From Lachnoclostridium sp. UBA933 (lineage in GTDB: Bacteria > Bacillota > Clostridia > Lachnospirales > Lachnospiraceae), in assembly GCA_002293545.1 (NCBI GenBank), contig DBDL01000073.1:24449-37263 (forward strand): a stretch of 12,815 nucleotides of DNA, written 5' to 3'. Position 1 is the stretch's first letter. Every line of letters starts with the position of its first letter. The notes beneath the pieces are model-generated. The model worked only from the letters and a program-made list of their open reading frames with translations. It did no database searches and was not told the origin of the DNA. Position numbers and translations under genes: made by a program. Shown here one piece after another: positions 1-6,239 of the stretch.

Positions 1-1719
1 TGTCCGGTAATCCATGTTATCCGGCTGCTCCATTGTAATATCAAAGGTTCTGTACATCAGAACAACGCCGAAAACCCAAAGACGCATACTGGGGGTAGCG
101 TTTTTATTATCATCCCGGACATCAATCGTAATATTCTCGGTTCCGGTAAAAGGTGTGCCGTCGTCATTCCGGAACAGACTGGGTTCGGATATTTTTCTGT
201 CAAAGGAAGCTGTCACGGTTTTTGTCACATCCCCAATGGTATACCGGGCTTTATTAGCGGTATAAACGGTATCAAAATGCCAGTCGATACATGCATACTG
301 GAATTTATCCGTTTCAAAAGACGGTGTGCGTACCAATGTGCCGCCTGTTTTGGTCGTGGTAGAAGAGTAATACCGTAAAAACCAGTGGTTTGTGTCGCTG
401 TTTTTATCGTTGCAGCCTTTTTGGGCTAAATGCCAGTTCTCATTCATCTCCGTATGGAGCTCGGATTTGCAGTGGTTGGGTTCGTACCCGTAATAGCCGC
501 CTGACCATTCGGCTGTAGGAAATAGGTATTCGCCGTAGTATCGCCCATTGCTTTCTAAAATTCCCCAGGATTCATCTTTGTCAGGATGGGGGAGGATGTT
601 GTATACGATTCCGTTTACTGTAACCGTATCGGTCTGTGCGGCTTGGAGATTGGCATTTTCTACGGCTTTCGGGGCTTTGGTTTCCATCTCGGTAACCTTA
701 CCCGTATCAGCACCTTTGATATCATACATTTCAACTTTTACTGTCTTTGCTTTTTTGGGAGCGGAAAGGACAACCGTCTGTTTGTTTACATAGGGCTGGA
801 ATTCGACGCGGGTGCTTTCCCCCTCGCCGCCGTCAGAGTCCGTTGTTCTGACCATAGCGGTAACAAGGCTGTGTTCTCCCCCCTCGCGGAGGACATTGAC
901 CGAAATACCGTTTTTCGTATCCTGTACTTCGGTTAGTGACAGTTTTCCGCGTGTTTCTTTCCGCTCATCCAGAATAGCGACAGAGCAGTTGACCACATGA
1001 GAGAGCCGGAGCGGCTCGGAGGGATGGGAGAGCATGAGGTCAAAGACTTTTTCTCCTTGGGGCTGTTCGCTCCGGAATGTTTCAACAATAATGTTCTTTT
1101 TGGATTCTCCTTTGGCAAACCGTATCTTCGTAGAAGAAGACTCCGGCATATCCTTAGCCGGATCCATCCCTACGGTGTTAAACATATTGAATTCGGCAGA
1201 GGGAATCGAAGGAATACGGGATTTCTCACCTAACTCCTGCGCTCGTTTTTTTGCCAGCGAGCTTTCGGGCAGTGTCTGATTCCCCGAAGAAAAAGACGGA
1301 TCGCTCATCGCCTCCATAAATTCTTCGGCAGGGTCGGCGGCACCCGCAGGATGTTCCGCCGCCATCTGCACCAATGTTTTTTCCCTGTCGATAACCTCGG
1401 TCGTATTGTCCGGATCGTCAATCACATAATCTTCACCGTATTTGGCGGAAATATCAAAAGTCTTTAATTCTACGGAAGCGGCGGCATCCGTATTGCCCTG
1501 ACGGTAAACGGTAACAATATATTTTCCGGGTTCTTTGACGGATGTGCTAAGTGTACCCATAACGGCAAAGCTTTCACCGTCGGCTATGTCAAATTCGGCC
1601 TTTTGTGCGGGAAGCATAACAGCACTGCCTGCCGCTTCCGCCTCTTCTGCCGCCGGCGGCGGTAAAACAGAAAATATCACGGCAATTGTAAGAATCAGGG
1701 ATATCACTCTTTTTTTCAT
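1..1719 (-). CDS. Large secreted Calx-beta-containing surface protein, N-terminal 573 residues (3' end off window)
   Basis: The frame is open from an ATG at 1719 to the left edge with no stop, so the gene is partial. AGGAG lies about 7 bases before the ATG. Residues 1-30 form a signal peptide: MKKR, a hydrophobic core at about 5-20, then a likely signal peptidase I cleavage near AEA/AG. Residues about 42-100 match the first half of a Calx-beta domain (YIVTVYRQGN, then FDISAKYGEDYVI). Residues about 198-252 match the second half (TKIRFAKGESKKNIIV, then FDLMLSHPS, then AILDE). Roughly 95 residues rich in Ala, Ser, Pro and Glu separate the halves. Residues about 365-573 form a Tyr/Trp-rich region that I do not recognise, possibly a carbohydrate- or protein-binding module. 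Calx-beta domains are common in extracellular adhesion proteins, so a surface role is inferred. No enzyme motif is visible in the part present. I found no convincing promoter. Confidence 0.85.
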   Translation of the reverse strand, partial: MKKRVISLILTIAVIFSVLPPPAAEEAEAAGSAVMLPAQKAEFDIADGESFAVMGTLSTSVKEPGKYIVTVYRQGNTDAAASVELKTFDISAKYGEDYVIDDPDNTTEVIDREKTLVQMAAEHPAGAADPAEEFMEAMSDPSFSSGNQTLPESSLAKKRAQELGEKSRIPSIPSAEFNMFNTVGMDPAKDMPESSSTKIRFAKGESKKNIIVETFRSEQPQGEKVFDLMLSHPSEPLRLSHVVNCSVAILDERKETRGKLSLTEVQDTKNGISVNVLREGGEHSLVTAMVRTTDSDGGEGESTRVEFQPYVNKQTVVLSAPKKAKTVKVEMYDIKGADTGKVTEMETKAPKAVENANLQAAQTDTVTVNGIVYNILPHPDKDESWGILESNGRYYGEYLFPTAEWSGGYYGYEPNHCKSELHTEMNENWHLAQKGCNDKNSDTNHWFLRYYSSTTTKTGGTLVRTPSFETDKFQYACIDWHFDTVYTANKARYTIGDVTKTVTASFDRKISEPSLFRNDDGTPFTGTENITIDVRDDNKNATPSMRLWVFGVVLMYRTFDITMEQPDNMDYRT

Positions 1720-1847
1720 AATGTTTCTCCTTTTACTTATATTTTAGTAATACTGAATCATGAAACGAAAATTAATACCGGACGTAATATTTCATAAAAT
1801 GCAAAAAGCAGTTAAGTCTTGGATTTTCTTAAACTCCGCCTGAATTA

Positions 1848-1865
1848 TTACGCGGGCACTTAATT
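1848..1865. repeat. Copy 1 of an 18-bp imperfect direct repeat
   Basis: Reads TTAyGCGGGyACTTrATT, with C, C and A at the variable places. It matches the copy at 1978-1995 at 15 of 18 positions, and all three differences are transitions. The copies start exactly 130 bp apart and flank the terminator hairpin at 1879-1915. No function is known to me. It may be a decayed small duplication or chance in a short spacer. Confidence 0.4.
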
Positions 1866-1878
1866 ATCCTTATAAAAC

Positions 1879-1915
1879 ACCAAATGCGAATGGGAAAAGC
1901 CCATTCGCATTTGGT
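1879..1915 (-). terminator. Rho-independent terminator of the two-component operon
   Basis: A perfect 16-bp stem (arms 1879-1894 and 1900-1915) closes a 5-base loop. On the minus strand it lies about 80 bases after the histidine kinase stop and is followed by GTTTTAT. The plus strand is also followed by TTTAT, so it could work both ways, but only the minus strand has an upstream gene. It separates the kinase gene from the Calx-beta gene at 1719. Confidence 0.8.
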
Positions 1916-1929
1916 TTTATGATAGGATT

Positions 1930-1958
1930 ATCATAGCATATAATCTACAGATCCGCAA
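1930..1958 (-). promoter_or_regulatory. Possible minus-strand promoter just ahead of the terminator
   Basis: TTGCGG (1958-1953) and TATGAT (1935-1930) are 17 bases apart on the minus strand. A transcript would start near 1923 and run straight into the 16-bp hairpin at 1915-1879. It could be a chance match, a source of a very short RNA, or a promoter for the gene at 1719 if the hairpin is leaky. No gene depends on it clearly. Confidence 0.25.
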
Positions 1959-1977
1959 CCAAGAATTTCACATGGGG

Positions 1978-1995
1978 TTATGCGGGTACTTGATT
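1978..1995. repeat. Copy 2 of an 18-bp imperfect direct repeat
   Basis: Second copy of the 18-bp repeat, with T, T and G at the variable places. It sits directly after the histidine kinase stop codon (TAA at 1999-1997 on the minus strand), so it lies at the 3' end of that mRNA. Copy 1 is at 1848-1865. Confidence 0.4.
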
Positions 1996-1996
1996 T

Positions 1997-3523
1997 TTAC
2001 GTACAAAACGGTTCCGCTGCCTCTCGCGCCGGAAAAGTCAGTATCACCGACGTCCCTTTCCCCGGCTCGCTTTTGATTTCCGCAAAGCCCCCGCACCCCT
2101 CCATCGTGCTTTTTACAATATAAAGCCCTAAGCCGCTTTCGCCGTCGTTTGCATTCCGTGCCTGAGAGCCTTTATAAAAGCGTTCAAATACATGGGGCAG
2201 GTGCTTCGGGTCAATACCGCAGCCGGTGTCGGTAACCGTAACAGCCGCAAACGCCCCTTTTCTGTATGCCGTTATCGTAATACCGCCGTATGCCGTATGC
2301 CGTACGGAGTTATAAATAACATTATCAAATACATTCCATATCTTTTGCAGGTCGGTTGATACCTCAATATTATCCTCGGTATCAATGTCAAAAGAAAGAC
2401 CGTGATCCTCCAGATAATCATCGTATTTTTCCTTTGCTTTGGCAAGCAGCCGCAGCAGGGACTCCCATTTTGGCTCGTACAGCCGGCGTCCGGTTTCGAT
2501 CCGGCTGACTTCAAATAAATTTTGTATCAATCGCTGTAAATCCAAGTTCTTTTGATAAGCTGCCCGGACAAGACGCTGATAATCGGCGTTGCTCTTTGTC
2601 GCGGAGAGGGAGGAAAGGGACTCCAGATTGACACTCATAACCGCCAGCGGGGTTTTCAGGTCATGGGATATATTGGATACCAGTTCCTTCATAGCGTCAT
2701 TGGTCACCTGCAGGTTATGTGTCCGTTCACTTACGATTTTCTCAAGGTTTTGGTTCGTTTCCTCAACAAATTTGAATGTGTCGGTGTAATTTTTGGACAG
2801 CAGCAGGGCATGGGACAGCACCATAAACAGCACGGATGTAAATCCGGGCATGAGAAAGGTACCGGGATCAATAAAAACCCAAAATATTCCAAATAAGAGA
2901 AACAGAATATAAGATATAAAATAGAGCCGTACCCATTTATTTTCTTTCAGTGCGGGGGATTTTGCAAAGACCGGCATGATAATAATACAAAAAACCAGGA
3001 TAACGGTATAAATAATTTTTTCATAATAAGAGGGGGAAAGCGGGGCGAATATACAGATCATAGTCCCAAGAAGCAGATAGGCGGTCAGCTTTTTTTTATG
3101 CGCAAGCATGAAATCCAGCCGCAGGGTATATAAGCCGACACAAACGGCACTGCCGTGAAACAGAAAAGCAACGGTGCATCTTATTTTTATCAGGAGTTCA
3201 CCGTACGGTATCCATGTAAAAGTATCATTCAGACCGTTTCTGGTAAATAATGTATGAACAGCATACAGGATACACAGCAGAGAAAAAAGGAGATATTCCT
3301 TATTCTTTCTTCTGAAAATATAGAAGGAAAGATGGTTCAATGCCGTAAACAAAATTCCGCCGAAAGCAACTAAGTACAGTCCGCGTGTGCGCAAAAAATG
3401 AATATCCATTTCAAATACTTCATAAGAAATATCCGGGTTGGGAGGCAGGCACATATAGATCAGCAGGAGGGCGGAGATTGTGAATATGGCAATCGTCGGG
3501 ATGACCGGAAGCAGCTTTTTCAT
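1997..3523 (-). CDS. Membrane sensor histidine kinase, multi-span N-terminal sensor
   Basis: Partner kinase of the response regulator encoded just upstream: it should autophosphorylate on His and pass phosphate to that regulator. One membrane span lies at about 7-26, followed by a short external loop and about seven more hydrophobic spans between 50 and 243, an arrangement resembling 7TMR-DISM-type sensors. A probable coiled coil at 250-283 leads to the HisKA H-box SHDLKTPL with His287. The HATPase_c domain is complete: N-box with Asn401 and Asn405, G1 DTGCG at 432-436, F-box FERF at 446-449, G2 GLGLY at 464-468. All catalytic boxes are intact, so it should be active. The ATG at 3523 overlaps the regulator's TGA as ATGA, with GAGGGG about 7 bases upstream, indicating translational coupling. 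The short external loop suggests sensing within or near the membrane. The stimulus is unknown. A strong terminator follows at 1879-1915. Confidence 0.93.
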   Translation of the reverse strand: MKKLLPVIPTIAIFTISALLLIYMCLPPNPDISYEVFEMDIHFLRTRGLYLVAFGGILFTALNHLSFYIFRRKNKEYLLFSLLCILYAVHTLFTRNGLNDTFTWIPYGELLIKIRCTVAFLFHGSAVCVGLYTLRLDFMLAHKKKLTAYLLLGTMICIFAPLSPSYYEKIIYTVILVFCIIIMPVFAKSPALKENKWVRLYFISYILFLLFGIFWVFIDPGTFLMPGFTSVLFMVLSHALLLSKNYTDTFKFVEETNQNLEKIVSERTHNLQVTNDAMKELVSNISHDLKTPLAVMSVNLESLSSLSATKSNADYQRLVRAAYQKNLDLQRLIQNLFEVSRIETGRRLYEPKWESLLRLLAKAKEKYDDYLEDHGLSFDIDTEDNIEVSTDLQKIWNVFDNVIYNSVRHTAYGGITITAYRKGAFAAVTVTDTGCGIDPKHLPHVFERFYKGSQARNANDGESGLGLYIVKSTMEGCGGFAEIKSEPGKGTSVILTFPAREAAEPFCT

Positions 3524-4200
3524 ACGTTGTCCCCTCGTTTCGGCAACGAAAGACAGTAACCCGCACCATAGGAATTCTCGATATTTCCGATGATACTTTC
3601 GGCGAACTCAATCTTCCGGCGCAGTTTGAGAACCACAACGGCGACTACACCGCTTTCGGCAGTGCCAAACCATATCTTGTCCAAAATCTCCTCTTTAGAA
3701 AAAACTTTCCCCGGATTTTCATAAAACAGAAGAAACAAATGAAATTCCCGTTCGGATAACAGTACGTTTTTGCCAAGTGCATGAATGATTTTATTATCCG
3801 CATCAATATAAAAATCCCCGTGCGGCTGCTTATAGCGGTCATGCTTCCTGCGAAGCAAAGCATTGATACGTGCGGTAAGCTCTTTTAGGCTGTAGGGCTT
3901 GGTCATATAATCGTCGCCGCCGGAGGTCAGTCCCCTTACTTTATCATCGGACTCTTCCAAGCATGATAAGAATAAAATCGGTGTGTCGGTTATGGTACGG
4001 GCAGCCTTGCAAATTGAAAAACCATCCAAATCAGGCAACAGTATATCCAGTACGATGCAGTCGTACCTGTTTTCATTCAAATAAGCAAGCGCCTTAATTC
4101 CCGTGTCCGCACAAGTTATTTCGAACCCCTGCTTGGTCAGGTGGTTTTGATTGGCAGACAGGATTTCCGTGTTGTCGTCGATAAGTAAAATAGCAGACAT
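3520..4200 (-). CDS. OmpR/PhoB-family response regulator
   Basis: DNA-binding partner of the histidine kinase at 1997-3523. The receiver domain (about 1-118) has the acidic pair Asp8/Asp9, the phosphoacceptor Asp52 in LDILLPDLDG, and the conserved Lys101 in the K-P motif. Ser79 takes the place of the usual switch Thr, a known conservative variant. Residues about 128-220 form a winged-helix Trans_reg_C domain, with the usual LSEREFHLFLLF start, KEEILDKIW, and a wing ending YGAGYCL. The length of 226 residues is typical. An AGGGGG site precedes the ATG by about 8 bases. The gene is first in a two-gene operon with a near-consensus promoter at 4226-4254, and its stop overlaps the kinase start by four bases. 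The divergent membrane-protein gene at 4337 is a plausible target by position only. Confidence 0.95.
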   Translation of the reverse strand: MSAILLIDDNTEILSANQNHLTKQGFEITCADTGIKALAYLNENRYDCIVLDILLPDLDGFSICKAARTITDTPILFLSCLEESDDKVRGLTSGGDDYMTKPYSLKELTARINALLRRKHDRYKQPHGDFYIDADNKIIHALGKNVLLSEREFHLFLLFYENPGKVFSKEEILDKIWFGTAESGVVAVVVLKLRRKIEFAESIIGNIENSYGAGYCLSLPKRGDNV

Positions 4201-4225
4201 GGATAAAACCCCCTATATGATTCTG

Positions 4226-4254
4226 ATGATATCAAAACCTTTCCGCCGTGTCAA
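4226..4254 (-). promoter_or_regulatory. Sigma-A promoter of the two-component operon
   Basis: TTGACA (4254-4249) and TATCAT (4231-4226) are separated by exactly 17 bases. TG one base before the -10 gives an extended -10. The start of transcription should fall near 4219, giving a leader of about 20 bases that contains the AGGGGG ribosome site. Such a strong site suggests substantial basal expression. Confidence 0.85.
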
Positions 4255-4336
4255 TAAAGCATGAAAGATTCATAAGCTTTTACCGGTCCGCATATAAATG
4301 AATAGACCATAAGCATGTGCGGGAACGGAGATTGCT

Positions 4337-4768
4337 ATGCAGAAAAGATGGAAACGGTTTTTAAAAGGGCTGGTATTGTTTATTGTCGGAGGATTTGCCT
4401 ATGCAGGTGTCGAGCTGTTGTTTCGCGGGTATACATTTTTTTCAATGTTTATCGTGGGCGGATTGTGCTTTCTTTTGATCGGATTGATTAATGAATTTAT
4501 CCTGACCGTACATATGCCGCTGATTGAACAGATGTTTATTGCATCAATACTGGTCACATGTCTGGAATATGTGTCCGGTGTCATATTGAATATCTGGCTG
4601 AATTTTGGGATTTGGGACTACAGTAACATGCCCTATAATTTACACGGGCAAATCTGTCTGTTGTTTTCTGTCGGATGGTTTTTTCTGTCCGTTGTCGGTA
4701 TTGTATTGGATGACTATACAAGGCATTTTTTGTACAAAGAAAATAGGCCTGATTATTCGCTTTTCTGA
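4337..4768 (+). CDS. Four-span membrane protein, CmpB-like 'putative ABC transporter type IV' family
   Basis: This 143-residue protein is mostly membrane. Hydrophobic spans lie at about 8-28, 32-52, 62-86 and 104-124. The segment HGQICLLFSVGWFFLSVVG followed by LDDYTR matches my memory of the PF06541 (ABC_trans_CmpB) family. Despite the name, members lack ATPase and clear permease features, and their role is unknown. CGGAG sits 6 bases before the ATG. The gene diverges from the response regulator across 136 bp. Only a weak TATAAA at 4293-4298 without a good -35 is visible as a promoter, which would suit activator-dependent expression. CATAAGC occurs twice in this spacer (4271-4277 and 4308-4314). 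Family assignment is fairly sure; function is unknown. Confidence 0.8.
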   Translation: MQKRWKRFLKGLVLFIVGGFAYAGVELLFRGYTFFSMFIVGGLCFLLIGLINEFILTVHMPLIEQMFIASILVTCLEYVSGVILNIWLNFGIWDYSNMPYNLHGQICLLFSVGWFFLSVVGIVLDDYTRHFLYKENRPDYSLF

Positions 4769-4855
4769 TTTCACAGGAAAGTCCTGAGAGCCTTCGTTTA
4801 TTTGTGCGCCGCAAAGTTTGCATGGCAGACATCTGCAGTTCTTACAAAAGCGTTT

Positions 4856-5581
4856 TTACAAAAACGTCGCCGCATCTTCATCCAAAAAGACCGTAACCCG
4901 CGGATGAAACCGCAGAACCGAGGCAGGGCAGTGCGGATTTACCGCATCACGAATCATAGATTTTACTGCGTTCGCCTTGGCTTTTCCGGTCGCAATCAAA
5001 AGAATCTCTTTCGCATTCATAATCGTACCGATGCCCATCGTTATCGCATAGCGGGGGACTTCATCGGAATTCCCGAAAAAGCGTGTATTTGCCTCGATGG
5101 TACTTTCTGTCAAAGCCGTTTTATGTGTCGTTTCCGGAAAAACCTCATCCGGTTCATTAAAGCCGATATGTCCGTTGTTTCCAAGTCCCAAAATCTGAAG
5201 GTCTATCCCTCCCGCCTTTGAAATTTCACTGTCGTAAGAAGCCAGTTCTTCGTCCGGAGCGGTGCTTAGCCCGTTCGGAATATGTATTCTGTCTTTTGTT
5301 ACATTGATATGGTCAAATAAATTCTCTTTCATAAAATAATGATAACTCTGTTCGTGGCTTGAGTCCAATCCGCAGTATTCATCTAAATTAAACGTTGTGA
5401 TGTTCTTATAGTCCGTTATCCCCTGCCGGTAATCTTCAATCATATGCCGGTAAGTCGGAATCGGTGTGGAACCGGTTGCAAAGCCGAGTACACAATCCGG
5501 TTTTCTTAATACCACCGATGCAAATACGGCGGCAGCGGCTTTTCCAATCAAGTCTTCATTCTTACAGATGTGAGTAATCAT
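4856..5581 (-). CDS. nagB: Glucosamine-6-phosphate deaminase
   Basis: Converts glucosamine-6-phosphate to fructose-6-phosphate and ammonia in the cytoplasm, feeding amino sugars from chitin, mucin or cell wall into glycolysis. The 241-residue length is close to the Bacillus enzyme. Diagnostic motifs are GFATGSTP (33-40, phosphate binding), NLDEYCGL with catalytic Asp67, and GLGNNGHIGFNEP with Asn136, His138 and Glu143. The C-terminal half has ITMGIGTIM. The Asn at 136, where the E. coli enzyme has Asp141, is the Bacillus-type arrangement and not a defect. I chose the ATG at 5581 because AGGAGA lies about 5 bases before it. An in-frame TTG at 5602 would add 7 residues but would overlap that ribosome site. 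No nagA or transporter gene is adjacent, so this appears to be a single-gene unit with its own promoter at 5619-5647. Confidence 0.96.
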   Translation of the reverse strand: MITHICKNEDLIGKAAAAVFASVVLRKPDCVLGFATGSTPIPTYRHMIEDYRQGITDYKNITTFNLDEYCGLDSSHEQSYHYFMKENLFDHINVTKDRIHIPNGLSTAPDEELASYDSEISKAGGIDLQILGLGNNGHIGFNEPDEVFPETTHKTALTESTIEANTRFFGNSDEVPRYAITMGIGTIMNAKEILLIATGKAKANAVKSMIRDAVNPHCPASVLRFHPRVTVFLDEDAATFL

Positions 5582-5618
5582 AGTTCTCTCCTGTCTTATC
5601 AAAATTTTTTACATTATA

Positions 5619-5647
5619 AGTATACGTTATTTTTTTTTAAGAATCAA
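5619..5647 (-). promoter_or_regulatory. nagB: Promoter of nagB
   Basis: TTGATT (5647-5642) and TATACT (5624-5619) are 17 bases apart, with an A-rich spacer. A perfect TATAAT at 5618-5613 directly downstream is an alternative -10 but lacks a good -35. The site sits just after the terminator of the XRE gene, so nagB is probably transcribed on its own. Confidence 0.65.
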
Positions 5648-5648
5648 T

Positions 5649-5688
5649 AAAATAATTAAAAATGCGGCTGTCTGAAAATCGCAGCCGC
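5649..5688 (-). terminator. Rho-independent terminator of the XRE regulator gene
   Basis: On the minus strand GCGGCTG (5688-5682), an 11-base loop and CAGCCGC (5670-5664) form a 7-bp GC-rich stem. It is followed by ATTTTTAATTATTTT. It lies about 40 bases after the stop codon of the gene at 5728-6069 and insulates nagB from it. Confidence 0.85.
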
Positions 5689-5727
5689 TGACGGTTATAT
5701 CCTATCGTTATGAAAATAAAGTATCTT

Positions 5728-6069
5728 TTAAAGACTTTGGTCATATATTGTTCTTGCTAATTCGAGTATCAAACGTTTTTCTTTATGCGAAACACTTTTC
5801 ATATAAGCGATCACCTGTTCTTCCATGGTCTGTGTTGTGTATAAGCTGTTTTCCTTTAAATCTATAGCGTTGACTAATGCAGTTTTCATCCCTAACAGAT
5901 AATCTGTGGAAACATTGAAAAATTCTGCCGTATTTATGATAATATCTTCTGTAGCTTTGACGACGCCGCATTCAATGGAGCTGATTTGCTGCTGACATAA
6001 ATTTAATTTTTTACCCAAATCCGTTTGACTCATATTCGCAGCTTTTCGTAATTCTCTTAAGCGTTTCAA
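5728..6069 (-). CDS. XRE-family helix-turn-helix transcriptional regulator
   Basis: This 113-residue protein probably binds DNA as a dimer. Residues about 1-60 form an HTH_3 (Cro/C1-type) domain, with helix-turn-helix helices near 14-22 (SQTDLGKKL) and 25-35 (CQQQISSIE) and the typical ending FNVSTDYLLG. Residues about 78-113 are a predicted amphipathic helical tail that may mediate dimerisation or ligand response. The start is TTG at 6069: GGAGG lies 7 bases upstream, and the nearby ATG at 6076 is in another frame. The gene stands alone, with its own -10 upstream and a terminator downstream. No phage or mobile-element genes surround it, so it may control neighbours, itself or distant genes. 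The target is unknown. Confidence 0.9.
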   Translation of the reverse strand: MKRLRELRKAANMSQTDLGKKLNLCQQQISSIECGVVKATEDIIINTAEFFNVSTDYLLGMKTALVNAIDLKENSLYTTQTMEEQVIAYMKSVSHKEKRLILELARTIYDQSL

Positions 6070-6098
6070 AATTCATCCTCCCTGTATCTTTTGTTTAT

Positions 6099-6139
6099 AT
6101 TATAAGGGGAATGACAATCTAAAGTTACGCCTATTTAGG
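6099..6139 (-). promoter_or_regulatory. Probable promoter region of the XRE regulator gene
   Basis: TATAAT (6104-6099) lies 30 bases upstream of the TTG start. At 17-base spacing the -35 would be TAACTT (6127-6122), a poor match. A short inverted repeat, CCTA-TT-TAGG (6130-6139), lies directly upstream. The -10 is convincing; the -35 and any operator role are not. Confidence 0.4.
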
Positions 6140-6188
6140 GTATTTTACCAATAATGCTTGTATCTGATTTTGGTTTATCCTATGCATG

Positions 6189-6225
6189 AAAAAGGGAAAG
6201 ACTGATATAACCAGACCTTTCCCTT
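6189..6225 (-). terminator. Rho-independent terminator of the xylanase gene
   Basis: A 9-bp perfect stem (AAGGGAAAG at 6225-6217 with CTTTCCCTT at 6200-6192 on the minus strand) has a 16-base loop. The 3' arm runs into a T run ending at 6189. It begins 15 bases after the stop codon of the xylanase gene. Confidence 0.8.
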
Positions 6226-6239
6226 CGTTTCATCCGTGA

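Noticed and set aside
586..936. Plus-strand open frame of 116 codons
   Set aside because: It is antisense to the Calx-beta gene, whose frame is open over 573 codons with a signal peptide and domain motifs.
4774..4786. Small hairpin after the CmpB-like gene (CAGGA-AAG-TCCTG)
   Set aside because: The stem is only 5 bp and no T run follows directly, so it is not a supportable terminator.
4799..4855. Search for a terminator after nagB
   Set aside because: Only a GCAG/CTGC pair with a tiny loop and no T run was seen, so no terminator is called.
4802..5221. Plus-strand open frame of 139 codons
   Set aside because: It is opposite the conserved nagB C-terminal half, is rich in Arg and Cys without domain pattern, and has no ribosome site.
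4856..5602. Longer nagB start at TTG 5602
   Set aside because: The extra 7 codons cover the AGGAGA ribosome site that serves the ATG at 5581, and the shorter form matches the usual family start.
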